Below are positions 1 through 6,975 of a DNA stretch of 10,813 bases, one piece after another. The stretch's first letter is position 1. Every line of letters begins with the position of its first letter. The translations under genes and the position numbers were made by a program. The notes beneath the pieces are model-generated. The model saw only the letters and a program-made list of their open reading frames with translations, searched no databases and was not told the origin of the DNA. The stretch is taken from NCBI GenBank assembly GCA_027487195.1, contig JAIYEB010000383.1:1-10813 (forward strand), in the 5' to 3' direction. Origin of the DNA: Hyphomicrobiales bacterium. Its GTDB lineage: Bacteria > Pseudomonadota > Alphaproteobacteria > Rhizobiales > UBA4765.

Positions 1-1400
1 CCTTCCAGAACGACACGGAACCGGTCCCTGTCATTTGGGTGGAGGACCTCAAGCCAGCGTATGGGCGGGCAGATCAACGTGCCGCGCTTGAGACCGAGCG
101 CCTGTTCAGCCTCCGGACTTGTATAGATCCGGTCCCGCGTCACATCCCAGTCCCAGATCACATCGCCCGCACCGACCAGGGCAAGCGCACGGCGCTCGAC
201 GTCTGACACGGCTCCGGTCTGCGCCTGGCCGCCCGCGAAGGCATGCTGGGCAACGGTGAACCCGATCAGGAGCGCAATGAGCACGAGGCCCGCAGAAATC
301 GCAGACGGCATCAGGTCATTCGACAACGCGCCTGTGACGCCGAGAGCTCCGGCCAAAAGCCAGAGGATCAACAGGACCCAGGTTGGTACCAGCATGACGG
401 CGCGGTCATAGCCACGCATGGCCGCGAGATAGAGGATCAAGAGAAAGCCGAGCCCGGCGGTCAGCGCTGCTGATAGGCGCGCAACACCTGCGGCCAGCGA
501 TGGGTCGAAGAACGCCACGACCACAAGTGTTGCAAGGCCCGCCATCCACACCAGTGCGATCCACAAAAAGCGTAGATGCCAGCGCGATAGGTTCAGGTAG
601 GCAAACAGGAAGACAAGCAAGGTGCCGGCCAATGACGCTTCCGCCACAGCCCGGTTGATCCGGTCAAAAGCCGGCGTCACCGGGATGATGCGCTGCAGGA
701 AGCCGAAATCGATGGTGATGTAGAGCAGCGCTGCGATGGCAAAACCGGCAGCCGCCGGAAACATGGCGCCGCCCTTTACGAGGAACAGGACGGTCAGGAA
801 CAGCGCTGACAGGCCCGCGATCCCGATCACAATGCCCTGGAACAGCGTGAAGGAGTTGATCCGGTCCTTATAGGTATCCGGGTCCCAGAGGGTGAGCTGG
901 GGCACTCTTGGCTCGCGCAGTTCGGCAACGAAAGTGACGGTTGTGCCGGGGTCGAGCGTAATCATGAACGCGTCTGAATCGGTGCTCTCCTCGCGCTCCG
1001 GGCGAAAGCCCTGGGAAGGCGTGATCGAGACAATCCGCGTGTTGCCAAGGTCTGGCCTAAACAGTCCGGAGCCAACGAAACGGTAGTGGGGCGCAACCAG
1101 AAGCCGGTCGATCTGTTCGCCGGTCTCATTTGAAAGGGCAAACACCAGCCAGGTCGGGTTTGACCCGGGCTCGCGGGCGCGCACCTCGATCCTGCGAACA
1201 ATTCCATCAGCGTTTGGCGCCGTCGAAACCTGAATCAGATCGCCGGTTCCTCGCTGGAACTCGACGGCATTGGTCAGATCGATGGCGACCGTGTCGGCTG
1301 TAATCGCGACCGGTTCGACCGCATGAACGGGCGTTTGCAACAGCAATGCCAACCCAAGGCCAGCTGCCACTCGACGCCAAAGGCGGCTGAATGCGCTCAC
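1..1400 (-). CDS. Signal-peptide / 7TM-DISM / PAS sensory protein, C-terminus outside window
   Basis: Membrane sensor, 466 residues visible, cut by the left edge. It starts with GTG at 1400-1398, overlapping the acetyltransferase stop as GTGA. Residues 1-27 look like a signal peptide (RLWRR, a hydrophobic core, then a PVHA end). Residues ~28-183 would be a periplasmic sensing domain. Seven hydrophobic segments at ~188-388 match the 7TMR-DISM layout. From ~398 a PAS domain begins, containing DVIWDWD and the HPNDRDRF motif typical of PAS_3 folds. From memory, alphaproteobacterial proteins with this N-terminus, found beside rimJ and M16 genes, continue into GGDEF and/or EAL domains, which would make it a cyclic-di-GMP enzyme. 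That output domain is not visible, so it is inference; a histidine kinase is the alternative. The ligand is unknown. I spot-checked the frame at several places and saw no stop. Confidence 0.85.
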   Translation of the reverse strand, partial: MSAFSRLWRRVAAGLGLALLLQTPVHAVEPVAITADTVAIDLTNAVEFQRGTGDLIQVSTAPNADGIVRRIEVRAREPGSNPTWLVFALSNETGEQIDRLLVAPHYRFVGSGLFRPDLGNTRIVSITPSQGFRPEREESTDSDAFMITLDPGTTVTFVAELREPRVPQLTLWDPDTYKDRINSFTLFQGIVIGIAGLSALFLTVLFLVKGGAMFPAAAGFAIAALLYITIDFGFLQRIIPVTPAFDRINRAVAEASLAGTLLVFLFAYLNLSRWHLRFLWIALVWMAGLATLVVVAFFDPSLAAGVARLSAALTAGLGFLLILYLAAMRGYDRAVMLVPTWVLLILWLLAGALGVTGALSNDLMPSAISAGLVLIALLIGFTVAQHAFAGGQAQTGAVSDVERRALALVGAGDVIWDWDVTRDRIYTSPEAEQALGLKRGTLICPPIRWLEVLHPNDRDRFRVVLE

Positions 1401-1984
1401 GTCCTCAGGTCCTGATCGAGGATTGCGTAGAGGAGATGGTCCTCCCAGCGCCCGGCGATCGACAGGTACTTCCGGGCATAGCCCTCGCGCTTGAAGCCGG
1501 CGCGCTCCAGGATGCGGATCGAGGCCTGGTTCGTTGGCATGCAGGCTGCTTCCAGCCTGTGCAGGCGGAGCGTATCAAAGACAAACGGGATCAGCGCGCG
1601 CACACCTGCGCTCATGTAGCCCTGTCCGGCGTGGGCTTCGCCCATCCAGTAGCCAAGCGTGCAGGCCTGGGCGACACCACGACGCATGTTCGATAGGGCC
1701 AGGCCGCCCAGAAGCCGGTCGTCCTCTTCGCGAAACATGAAGAAGGCGTAGCCCTGATCGTCCTGAATTTCCTGCTGATAGCGCCGGATCCGACGGCGGA
1801 AGGCCACCCGCGTCAGGTCATCCTCGGGCCAGATCGGCTCCCAAGGCGTGAGAAAGTCGCGGCTTTTTTCGCGCAAACTGGACCAAACCGCGTAGTCGCC
1901 CATCACGGGCATACGCAGGTAGACGCCACGGCCCTTGATCGAAGGGCCGGGATCCACGAATCCCACTGTACGAAACAAGGACAT
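1397..1984 (-). CDS. GNAT-family N-acetyltransferase, RimJ/RimL-like
   Basis: Predicted cytoplasmic acetyl-CoA-dependent N-acetyltransferase of 195 residues, the usual RimJ length. The N-terminal part has the family pattern YLRMPVMGDY...SRDFLTPWEP. The acetyl-CoA loop is in HAGQGYMSAGV, and the C-terminal part has NQASIRILERAGFKREG followed by a late aromatic strand. RimJ and RimL acetylate N-termini of ribosomal proteins in E. coli, but the family has diverged widely and the substrate here cannot be read from sequence. I chose the ATG at 1984-1982: it lies 16 nt after the peptidase stop and begins MSLFRTVGF. The frame is open further upstream to 2080, but that would overlap the peptidase by 80 nt and add residues unlike the family. 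A GAGG near 1999-2002 is a poor, distant ribosome site, so coupling to the upstream gene is likely. Its stop overlaps the next gene's GTG. Confidence 0.87.
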   Translation of the reverse strand: MSLFRTVGFVDPGPSIKGRGVYLRMPVMGDYAVWSSLREKSRDFLTPWEPIWPEDDLTRVAFRRRIRRYQQEIQDDQGYAFFMFREEDDRLLGGLALSNMRRGVAQACTLGYWMGEAHAGQGYMSAGVRALIPFVFDTLRLHRLEAACMPTNQASIRILERAGFKREGYARKYLSIAGRWEDHLLYAILDQDLRT

Positions 1985-2000
1985 TTCGAAGGAACTTGCC

Positions 2001-3275
2001 TCAGTTGCTCGGTGTCGTCGACCATCTTCGTGCGAGATCATGCGCAGATGCAAGATGTTCAACCGGGCCAACGGCCGCAAGGGCCAACTTGCCCTGGTTC
2101 AACATGCCGCGCGCATAGCCGCGAACGCTCGCCACGCTCACAGCGTTGATCCGCGCGATCACCTCGTCAACACCGACCAGACGATTGTAAAGCAGGAGTT
2201 GGCGCGCAAGCCGATCAATCCGGGCACCTGAACTCTCAAGGCTCATCAGGAGGCCTGCCCTGAGCTGAGCCTTGGCCCGGCTGACTTCGGCCTCGTCCAG
2301 ACTGTCGCAGGCGCTGCTGATCTCATCGAGCATGACCGGAACAAGCTTGTCGACGTCTTCAAGTGCGGCTCCGGCATGAAGCCCGAACAGGCCTGCATCG
2401 GCATATCCCCAGTGGAACGCCGTTACGGAGTAGGCCAGACCGCGCTTCTCACGCACTTCCTGGAACAGCCGCGAGGCCATGCCGCCGCCGAGGATGCTGG
2501 CAAAGATCTGCGCATCATAGATCGCTGGATCGCGATAGCTGACGCCAGGCAGGCCAAAGGCAATGTTCACCTGCTCGACGTCGCGGGTCTCGCGCCGCTC
2601 GCTCGGCAGAAATCTGGCCGGCGCTTCGCTTGGCATGGGAGCCGGCTTGATGGCACCCAGAACGGCTTCGGCCCGTGCGACGATCTCCTGATGGTCAACT
2701 GCGCCGGCAGCCGCAAGCACCATGCGCTCTGGGCGATAGTGGCGATCAAGGAACGCCGATACGGCAGCCCTGTCATGTCCGCGCACGCTTTCAACGGTCC
2801 CAAGGATCGAGCGCCCGATTGTCTGGCCGGAGAAGGAAACCTCCTGCAACATGTCGAACACAAGGTCGTCGGGCGTGTCGGCAACGGCTGCGATTTCCTG
2901 AACAATGACACCTTGTTCGCGCTGCAGCTCTTCGGCTTCCAGCGCGCTGTCGGTCAAAATATCCGAGAGGATGTCGAGCGCCAGCCCGGTATCCGCCTCC
3001 AGGACGCGCGCAAAGTAGGCGGTGTGCTCCATCGAGGTCGCGGCGTTGATTTCGCCGCCGACGGCTTCAATCTCTTCCGCGATCGCGCGCGCAGAGCGCG
3101 TCCGCGTGCCCTTGAACGCCATGTGCTCGAGAAGGTGAGCCATCCCGTGCTCGTCGGTATCCTCGGCCCGAGCGCCCGCGCCAACCCAGATGCCGATAGA
3201 GGCCGAGGCCACATCCGGCATGGATTGGGTCACGACCCTGAGGCCGTTTGAAAGAGATGAAACCTCAGCCGTCAC
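2001..3275 (-). CDS. M16 family zinc metallopeptidase (mitochondrial processing peptidase-like)
   Basis: Putative zinc endopeptidase of 424 residues, a normal length for the single-unit bacterial M16B proteins related to mitochondrial processing peptidase beta and PqqL-type proteases. The inverted zinc motif HLLEH is at residues 47-51 inside GMAHLLEHMAFKGT. Glu127, in the segment GVIVQEI, sits 76 residues after the second His, as expected for the third zinc ligand. The C-terminal domain has the conserved REKRGLAYSV segment. All catalytic residues are present, so it should be active. No signal peptide is evident, so it probably acts in the cytoplasm; the natural substrate is not known. The start is GTG at 3275-3273, overlapping the thrC stop as GTGA, which argues for coupled translation. 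In Alphaproteobacteria this gene commonly follows thrC; the reason for the pairing is unclear. Confidence 0.93.
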   Translation of the reverse strand: MTAEVSSLSNGLRVVTQSMPDVASASIGIWVGAGARAEDTDEHGMAHLLEHMAFKGTRTRSARAIAEEIEAVGGEINAATSMEHTAYFARVLEADTGLALDILSDILTDSALEAEELQREQGVIVQEIAAVADTPDDLVFDMLQEVSFSGQTIGRSILGTVESVRGHDRAAVSAFLDRHYRPERMVLAAAGAVDHQEIVARAEAVLGAIKPAPMPSEAPARFLPSERRETRDVEQVNIAFGLPGVSYRDPAIYDAQIFASILGGGMASRLFQEVREKRGLAYSVTAFHWGYADAGLFGLHAGAALEDVDKLVPVMLDEISSACDSLDEAEVSRAKAQLRAGLLMSLESSGARIDRLARQLLLYNRLVGVDEVIARINAVSVASVRGYARGMLNQGKLALAAVGPVEHLASAHDLARRWSTTPSN

Positions 3276-4678
3276 GCCAGCACCTTGCCAGCAATGCGCG
3301 CGCTGACATAGCGCTCAATGGCGGCTGTATCGGCCGGCATCACGTCAAAGCGCTCGGTGCGCTCGAACAGATCGCTCAAGTGGGGCGGAAGGGCAGGGTG
3401 AACACCTGTCGCGCGCTTCACAGCGTCTGGAAACTTCGCAGGGTGGGCGGTTGCGAGTGTGACCCTCGGGATGGCCGGATCTGAAGCCACTGAGTGCAGG
3501 GCACCGACCCCGACGGCGGTGTGGGGATCGAGCAGATAGGCCGAGGACTTGAGCGTCGCGGCCATGACGCGCGCGGTTTCAGCCTCGTCAACGCGGGCAG
3601 CGGCAAACTCGGTGCGGATCTGGCGAAGGGTCTTTTCCGGCACTTCGAAACGTCCACCCTGCTTGAGGCTCGCCATCATGTTGCGCACACCTTCGGCATC
3701 CTTTCCGCCAGCCTCATAGAGGAGGCGTTCGAAGTTTGACGAGACCTGGATATCCATGGAAGGCGACGTTGTCGGCAAAACCGAGCGAACCTCGTAAACA
3801 CCGGTGTCGATGGTGCGGGCAAGGATGTCGTTGACGTTGGTTGCGACAATCAATGTCTCGATCGCAAGGCCCATTTGCTTGGCCACCCAACCCGCAAACA
3901 CGTCGCCGAAATTGCCGGTGGGGACCGAAAAGGTCACCTTTCGCGCCGGAGCGCCCAGCGCCACCGCGGAAGTCATGAAATAGACGACCTGTGCCACGAT
4001 GCGCGCCCAGTTGATCGAGTTGACCGCAGCCAGCCTGACAGAGTCGCGAAAACCAGTGTTTGCGAACATCTCTTTGACGATGCGCTGGCAGTCGTCGAAC
4101 GTGCCGTCCACAGCCACGGCGTGGATGTTGGGGGCCTTCTCACAGGTCATCTGCCGGCGTTGCACGTCCGAAACGCGGCCATTTGGAAACAGGATGAACA
4201 CATCCGCGCGCTCGCGCCTGGCGAAAGCGTCGACCGCTGCACCGCCTGTGTCGCCTGACGTGGCAACAACGATGGTCGATCGTTCATTGCGGCGGCTCAG
4301 AACATGATCCATCAGCCGCGCGAGGAGTTGCATGGCCACGTCCTTGAACGCAAGGGTCGGCCCATGAAACAGCTCAAGGATGAAGTCGTTGGTTCCAATC
4401 TGAACCAGCGGGCAGGCTGCAGGGTGCTGAAAACCGGCATAAGCTTCGCGCGTCAGGCGATCGATGGTGTCACGCTCCAGCGCATCGCCTGCAAAGGCGG
4501 CAAGGATATGTGCTGCAACCTCGTTGAAGGGCTTGCCAGCAAATCCGGCAATGTCGGCCTTTGACAGTACGGGCCAGACCTGCGGCACATAAAGGCCGCC
4601 ATCGGGCGCCAGACCCGCGAGCAACGCATCTTCAAATCCGAGTGTGGGCGCAAGGCCGCGGGTCGAGACGTAACGCAT
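3272..4678 (-). CDS. thrC: Threonine synthase
   Basis: PLP-dependent enzyme that converts O-phospho-L-homoserine and water to L-threonine and phosphate, the last step of threonine synthesis. The 468 residues match the long (E. coli/fungal-type) threonine synthases. The N-terminus MRYVSTRG is typical. The PLP lysine is Lys112 in FHGPTLAFKD. The phosphate-binding loop is ATSGDTGGAA (SGDTG at 141-145), and the later segment SINWARIVAQ is also characteristic. The ATG at 4678-4676 is preferred because AGGA (4685-4688) sits six bases upstream; the frame stays open to 4795, but that extension overlaps the SURF1 gene and looks non-native. The gene lies 26 nt after SURF1 and its TGA overlaps the GTG of the peptidase gene. 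No leader peptide or T-box was seen, so it is probably co-transcribed with the upstream genes. Confidence 0.96.
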   Translation of the reverse strand: MRYVSTRGLAPTLGFEDALLAGLAPDGGLYVPQVWPVLSKADIAGFAGKPFNEVAAHILAAFAGDALERDTIDRLTREAYAGFQHPAACPLVQIGTNDFILELFHGPTLAFKDVAMQLLARLMDHVLSRRNERSTIVVATSGDTGGAAVDAFARRERADVFILFPNGRVSDVQRRQMTCEKAPNIHAVAVDGTFDDCQRIVKEMFANTGFRDSVRLAAVNSINWARIVAQVVYFMTSAVALGAPARKVTFSVPTGNFGDVFAGWVAKQMGLAIETLIVATNVNDILARTIDTGVYEVRSVLPTTSPSMDIQVSSNFERLLYEAGGKDAEGVRNMMASLKQGGRFEVPEKTLRQIRTEFAAARVDEAETARVMAATLKSSAYLLDPHTAVGVGALHSVASDPAIPRVTLATAHPAKFPDAVKRATGVHPALPPHLSDLFERTERFDVMPADTAAIERYVSARIAGKVLA

Positions 4679-4684
4679 GACAGT

Positions 4685-4688
4685 TCCT
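4685..4688 (-). promoter_or_regulatory. Ribosome binding site of thrC
   Basis: On the minus strand AGGA is followed by six bases (actgtc) and then the ATG at 4678. This spacing is good and decides the start against the longer open frame. It lies in the 26-nt gap after the SURF1 stop. Confidence 0.7.
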
Positions 4689-4704
4689 GAAAGAGCGGCG
4701 GACC

Positions 4705-5460
4705 CTATCGATCCGTCCGTAGAACGGCAAGCTTCAGACGCCGCCATACGAACACGCCCCAGACACCGACGAGCGTTGCGCTGAGGCCAAACCACGTGAT
4801 GGCGTATTCAAGATGGCGGTTTGGAAACACGAGACGGGTTTCCCCAGCCTGCGGCAGGCCCCCCGGATTTGGCGTCGACTGCTCAAGAGTGAAGGGCGCA
4901 ACGCCCGCAAGACCAGCAGACGCCGCCATTTTCGTCGCATTGCGCGTGAACCACTGATTGCGCGCGGTATCATCGTTGGCCGCAAAGGGGCCAACTCGTT
5001 CGGCGCGACGCACCAGACCTTCAAGGCGCTGCACGCCGTCTGGGGGGCGTGCGGTTGCGGGGCGCGCTGAAATCTCGCGCTGGCTTTCTGGAACAAACCC
5101 GCGGTTGACGAGAACCGTTCCGCCCGACGCCAGATCAAAGGGCTGGTAGATGAACCATCCCGGACCACGCAGGGGGCCTTTGGCTTCACTCAGCGCGACG
5201 TAGAGGCGAAACTCTGGCCCATCGCGAAAGCGCCCCTCAACCGAGACCTTCTGGAAATCGATGAGGTCTGGATCAAGCTGCGCCCAAGCGCCTGGAGCGG
5301 GAATTATTGTTGCCCGGCCAAGGGCGCGCATGCTGACGGCCTCGACAAGCGTGTCCTTCTCAACCTTCCGATCGAGTTGCCAGAAGCCAAGCCAAAGACC
5401 GAGAGCCAGCACAGGGGTTGCAGCGAGGGTCGGCCAGAACAGCGCCTTGAACGGTGTCAT
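4705..5460 (-). CDS. SURF1 family cytochrome oxidase biogenesis protein
   Basis: Assembly factor for the aa3 oxidase. Bacterial SURF1 proteins bind heme a and promote its insertion into subunit I. The protein has 251 residues with the family architecture: a first membrane helix (~9-29) ending in GFWQLDRKVEK, a large periplasmic domain with GPGWFIYQPF and the hallmark VLVNRGFVPES, and a second helix near the C-terminus introduced by HLEYAITWFG. The chosen ATG at 5460-5458 gives MTPFKALFWPT, which fits the usual short cytoplasmic lead. A TTG at 5517 would add 19 residues not expected in the family. No strong ribosome site precedes 5460; instead a 22-codon frame with a strong site ends one base upstream, so initiation may depend on coupling. 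In Alphaproteobacteria SURF1 normally follows ctaE and a DUF983 gene, as here. Confidence 0.94.
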   Translation of the reverse strand: MTPFKALFWPTLAATPVLALGLWLGFWQLDRKVEKDTLVEAVSMRALGRATIIPAPGAWAQLDPDLIDFQKVSVEGRFRDGPEFRLYVALSEAKGPLRGPGWFIYQPFDLASGGTVLVNRGFVPESQREISARPATARPPDGVQRLEGLVRRAERVGPFAANDDTARNQWFTRNATKMAASAGLAGVAPFTLEQSTPNPGGLPQAGETRLVFPNRHLEYAITWFGLSATLVGVWGVFVWRRLKLAVLRTDR

Positions 5461-5461
5461 G

Positions 5462-5530
5462 TCAGGCCTGTGTCCTTGCAGCGATGGCAGGCCCACGAAA
5501 GTGACAACGCTCGACAAAAACGGATCTCAT
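5462..5530 (-). CDS. Possible 22-codon coupling peptide upstream of SURF1
   Basis: Short frame MRSVFVERCHFRGPAIAART plus QA, then TGA. Its ATG overlaps the DUF983 stop as ATGA, and it is preceded by a strong GGGAGG at 5536-5541 with a spacing of about five to six bases. Its stop falls one base before the SURF1 ATG. The most economical reading is a translated spacer that carries ribosomes from DUF983 to SURF1; the peptide itself resembles nothing I know. It may also be chance, since it occupies only 69 bases. Low confidence that the product matters. Confidence 0.3.
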   Translation of the reverse strand: MRSVFVERCHFRGPAIAARTQA

Positions 5531-5910
5531 TTGTCGCCTCCCTCGTCGTGTGGCTTTCGCGCCTCGCGCTCGCGCATCACCCATTGATGGGCAATCATGA
5601 ACCCCTTCATGGGCCGGAGAATGGCAAGCGACAGACCAACCGCAAGCGGGATCCAGATGAGGAGGTGAGCCCACAACGGTGGATGCAGCCTGATCTCGGT
5701 CAAAAGCGCCAGCACCATGATGATCATGCCGACGAAGAGAATGATGAAGACCGCCGGGCCATCGCCTGAATCAGCAAAGTCGTAGTCAAGGCCGCAGGCT
5801 TCGCACTTGGGCGCAACCTTGAGATAGCCACGGAACAAGCGTCCGTTTCCGCAACGCGGGCAGCGGTTTTTCAGGCCGGTCTCGGCAGGTGGCTTCAGAG
5901 CGTAGATCAT
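5527..5910 (-). CDS. DUF983 family zinc-ribbon membrane protein
   Basis: Small membrane protein of 127 residues belonging to DUF983. Cys17, Cys20, Cys36 and Cys39 form two CxxC pairs (CPRC and CEAC), probably a zinc ribbon. The motif YDFADSGDGPAVFI follows, then two membrane helices (~53-71 and ~79-97) and a charged tail. Family members sit between ctaE and SURF1 in many Alphaproteobacteria, so a role in oxidase assembly is often assumed, but I know of no firm biochemical function. The ATG at 5910-5908 has GAGG four bases upstream (GAGGCCCATG). The open frame continues to 5985, but that extension runs through a GC hairpin and lacks family similarity. Its stop overlaps the ATG of the 22-codon frame that leads to SURF1. 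Confidence 0.9.
   Translation of the reverse strand: MIYALKPPAETGLKNRCPRCGNGRLFRGYLKVAPKCEACGLDYDFADSGDGPAVFIILFVGMIIMVLALLTEIRLHPPLWAHLLIWIPLAVGLSLAILRPMKGFMIAHQWVMREREARKPHDEGGDK
5536..5541 (-). promoter_or_regulatory. Strong Shine-Dalgarno site inside the end of DUF983
   Basis: The minus strand reads GGGAGG, then CGACAA and ATG (5530-5528). The site lies in the last codons of the DUF983 gene. It serves the 22-codon frame directly and is too far from the SURF1 ATG at 5460 to serve it, which is unusual and makes the SURF1 start depend on coupling or on a TTG at 5517. Confidence 0.55.
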
Positions 5911-5926
5911 GGGCCTCAAATGCAAA

Positions 5927-5946
5927 GGGCGGCGCAGCGGCCGCCC
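5927..5946 (-). terminator. GC hairpin before DUF983 (weak terminator or attenuator)
   Basis: GGGCGGC (5927-5933) pairs perfectly with GCCGCCC (5940-5946) around a six-base loop. On the minus strand it is followed by TTTGCATTT, a poor but T-rich tail, then the DUF983 ribosome site and ATG 16 bases later. It could end part of the ctaE transcripts or shield the DUF983 start. The weak tail leaves the terminator reading uncertain. Confidence 0.4.
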
Positions 5947-5984
5947 GTGTGCTTCGTCAAATGCGCTTCGTGGGTCGAGACACA

Positions 5985-6015
5985 TTCACGCGAAACCAAG
6001 TGAGGCTCGCGTGAA
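5985..6015 (-). terminator. 9-bp perfect hairpin after ctaE
   Basis: TTCACGCGA (5985-5993) pairs with TCGCGTGAA (6007-6015) around a 13-base loop, about 60 bases downstream of the ctaE stop. No T-run follows on the minus strand, so it is more likely an mRNA 3'-end stabiliser or a processing structure than a classical intrinsic terminator. Together with the GC hairpin at 5927-5946 it marks the longest spacer in the gene train (5911-6076), which otherwise holds nothing I can recognise. Confidence 0.4.
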
Positions 6016-6076
6016 GATGATGTGACGACGCCAAACCCGCGTCTGCCGATCCGACGATGTCGGCTCGGCTTTGTCC

Positions 6077-6958
6077 CTAGTGGGCGGCGCCCGCTGCAAC
6101 CGCAGCGATCTTGCCGCCGTAACCCCAGACGTAAATGCAGGCGAACAGGAACAGCCAGACCACGTCGACGAAATGCCAGTACCAGGCTGCGAATTCGAAG
6201 CCGAGGTGCTGCTTGGCCGTGAAGTGGCCGGCGTAGACACGCGCCAGACAGATCGCGAGGAAGATGGTGCCAACCAACACATGGAACCCGTGGAAGCCCG
6301 TCGCCATGTAGAAAGTGGCGCCGTAAATGTTCCCGGAGAACGCAAAGTAGGCGTGGGTGTACTCGTAGACCTGCAGAAGCGTGAACAGGGCGCCGAGTGC
6401 AACCGTGCACCACAGGCCTGCGCGCACACCCTCACGGTCATTGTGCAGCATGGCATGGTGGGCCCAGGTCACAGTCGTGCCGGACAAGAGCAGCACCATC
6501 GTGTTGAGCAGCGGCAAATGCCAGGGATCAAAGGTCTGGATGCCCTTGGGAGGCCAGACGCCGCCGGTATGCGCGATGCGCATGAACATGTCTTCGTGGT
6601 TCGGATACAGCGCCACTTCAAAGTAGGCCCAGAACCAGGCGACGAAGAACATCACTTCTGACGCGATGAACAGGATCATCCCGTAGCGGTGGTGCATCTG
6701 CACAACCGGCGTGTGGTGACCCTCATGCTGCGCCTCGCGCACAACATCTGTCCACCAAGCGTACATCGTGAACAACACACCGACGAAGCCGGCGGCGAAG
6801 ATGAACCAGCCGATCTTGGCGCCGAAAAGCGGCATCGCCTTCATCCACATGACGGCGCCAATGGCCATCACGAAAGCGGACATGGCACCAACAAACGGCC
6901 ACGGGCTTGGAGCGACGAGATGATAATCGTGGTTCTGTTTTGTGGCAGCTCCGGCCAT
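6077..6958 (-). CDS. ctaE: Cytochrome c oxidase subunit III
   Basis: Structural subunit III of the aa3-type oxidase. It does not carry metal centres but stabilises subunit I and supports proton uptake during turnover. The 293 residues include seven predicted membrane helices. Landmarks are the N-terminal HDYHLVAPSPWPF, the helix III segment SEVMFFVAWFWAYFE with its conserved Glu, and the ending FVDVVWLFLFACIYVWG. The ATG at 6958-6956 gives MAGAATKQNHDYH; it has a purine-rich AGGGGGG site upstream and lies 17 nt after the ctaG stop. A TTG at 6979 in the same frame is less likely. The gene ends with TAG and is followed by the only sizeable spacer of the cluster. Confidence 0.97.
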   Translation of the reverse strand: MAGAATKQNHDYHLVAPSPWPFVGAMSAFVMAIGAVMWMKAMPLFGAKIGWFIFAAGFVGVLFTMYAWWTDVVREAQHEGHHTPVVQMHHRYGMILFIASEVMFFVAWFWAYFEVALYPNHEDMFMRIAHTGGVWPPKGIQTFDPWHLPLLNTMVLLLSGTTVTWAHHAMLHNDREGVRAGLWCTVALGALFTLLQVYEYTHAYFAFSGNIYGATFYMATGFHGFHVLVGTIFLAICLARVYAGHFTAKQHLGFEFAAWYWHFVDVVWLFLFACIYVWGYGGKIAAVAAGAAH

Positions 6959-6964
6959 TGGTGC

Positions 6965-6971
6965 CCCCCTA
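6965..6971 (-). promoter_or_regulatory. Ribosome binding site of ctaE
   Basis: The minus strand carries AGGGGGG followed by CACCA and ATG. It sits within the 17-nt gap after ctaG and supports the ATG at 6958 over the TTG at 6979. Confidence 0.6.
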
Positions 6972-6975
6972 GGCG

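Noticed and set aside
1985..2080. Longer start for the RimJ-like acetyltransferase
   Set aside because: The extension lies within the M16 coding region and is unlike the family; 195 residues from 1984 is the normal length.
2376..3251. Plus-strand frame of 291 codons
   Set aside because: Antisense to the M16 peptidase, which has all its catalytic motifs; the opposing frame shows no domain or start signal.
4679..4795. Longer thrC start at 4795
   Set aside because: Would overlap SURF1 by about 90 bases; the family N-terminus MRYVSTRG and a well-spaced AGGA support 4678.
6049..6066. Small palindrome around CCGACATCGTCGG after ctaE as terminator
   Set aside because: Only a five-base stem with no T-run; too weak to call.
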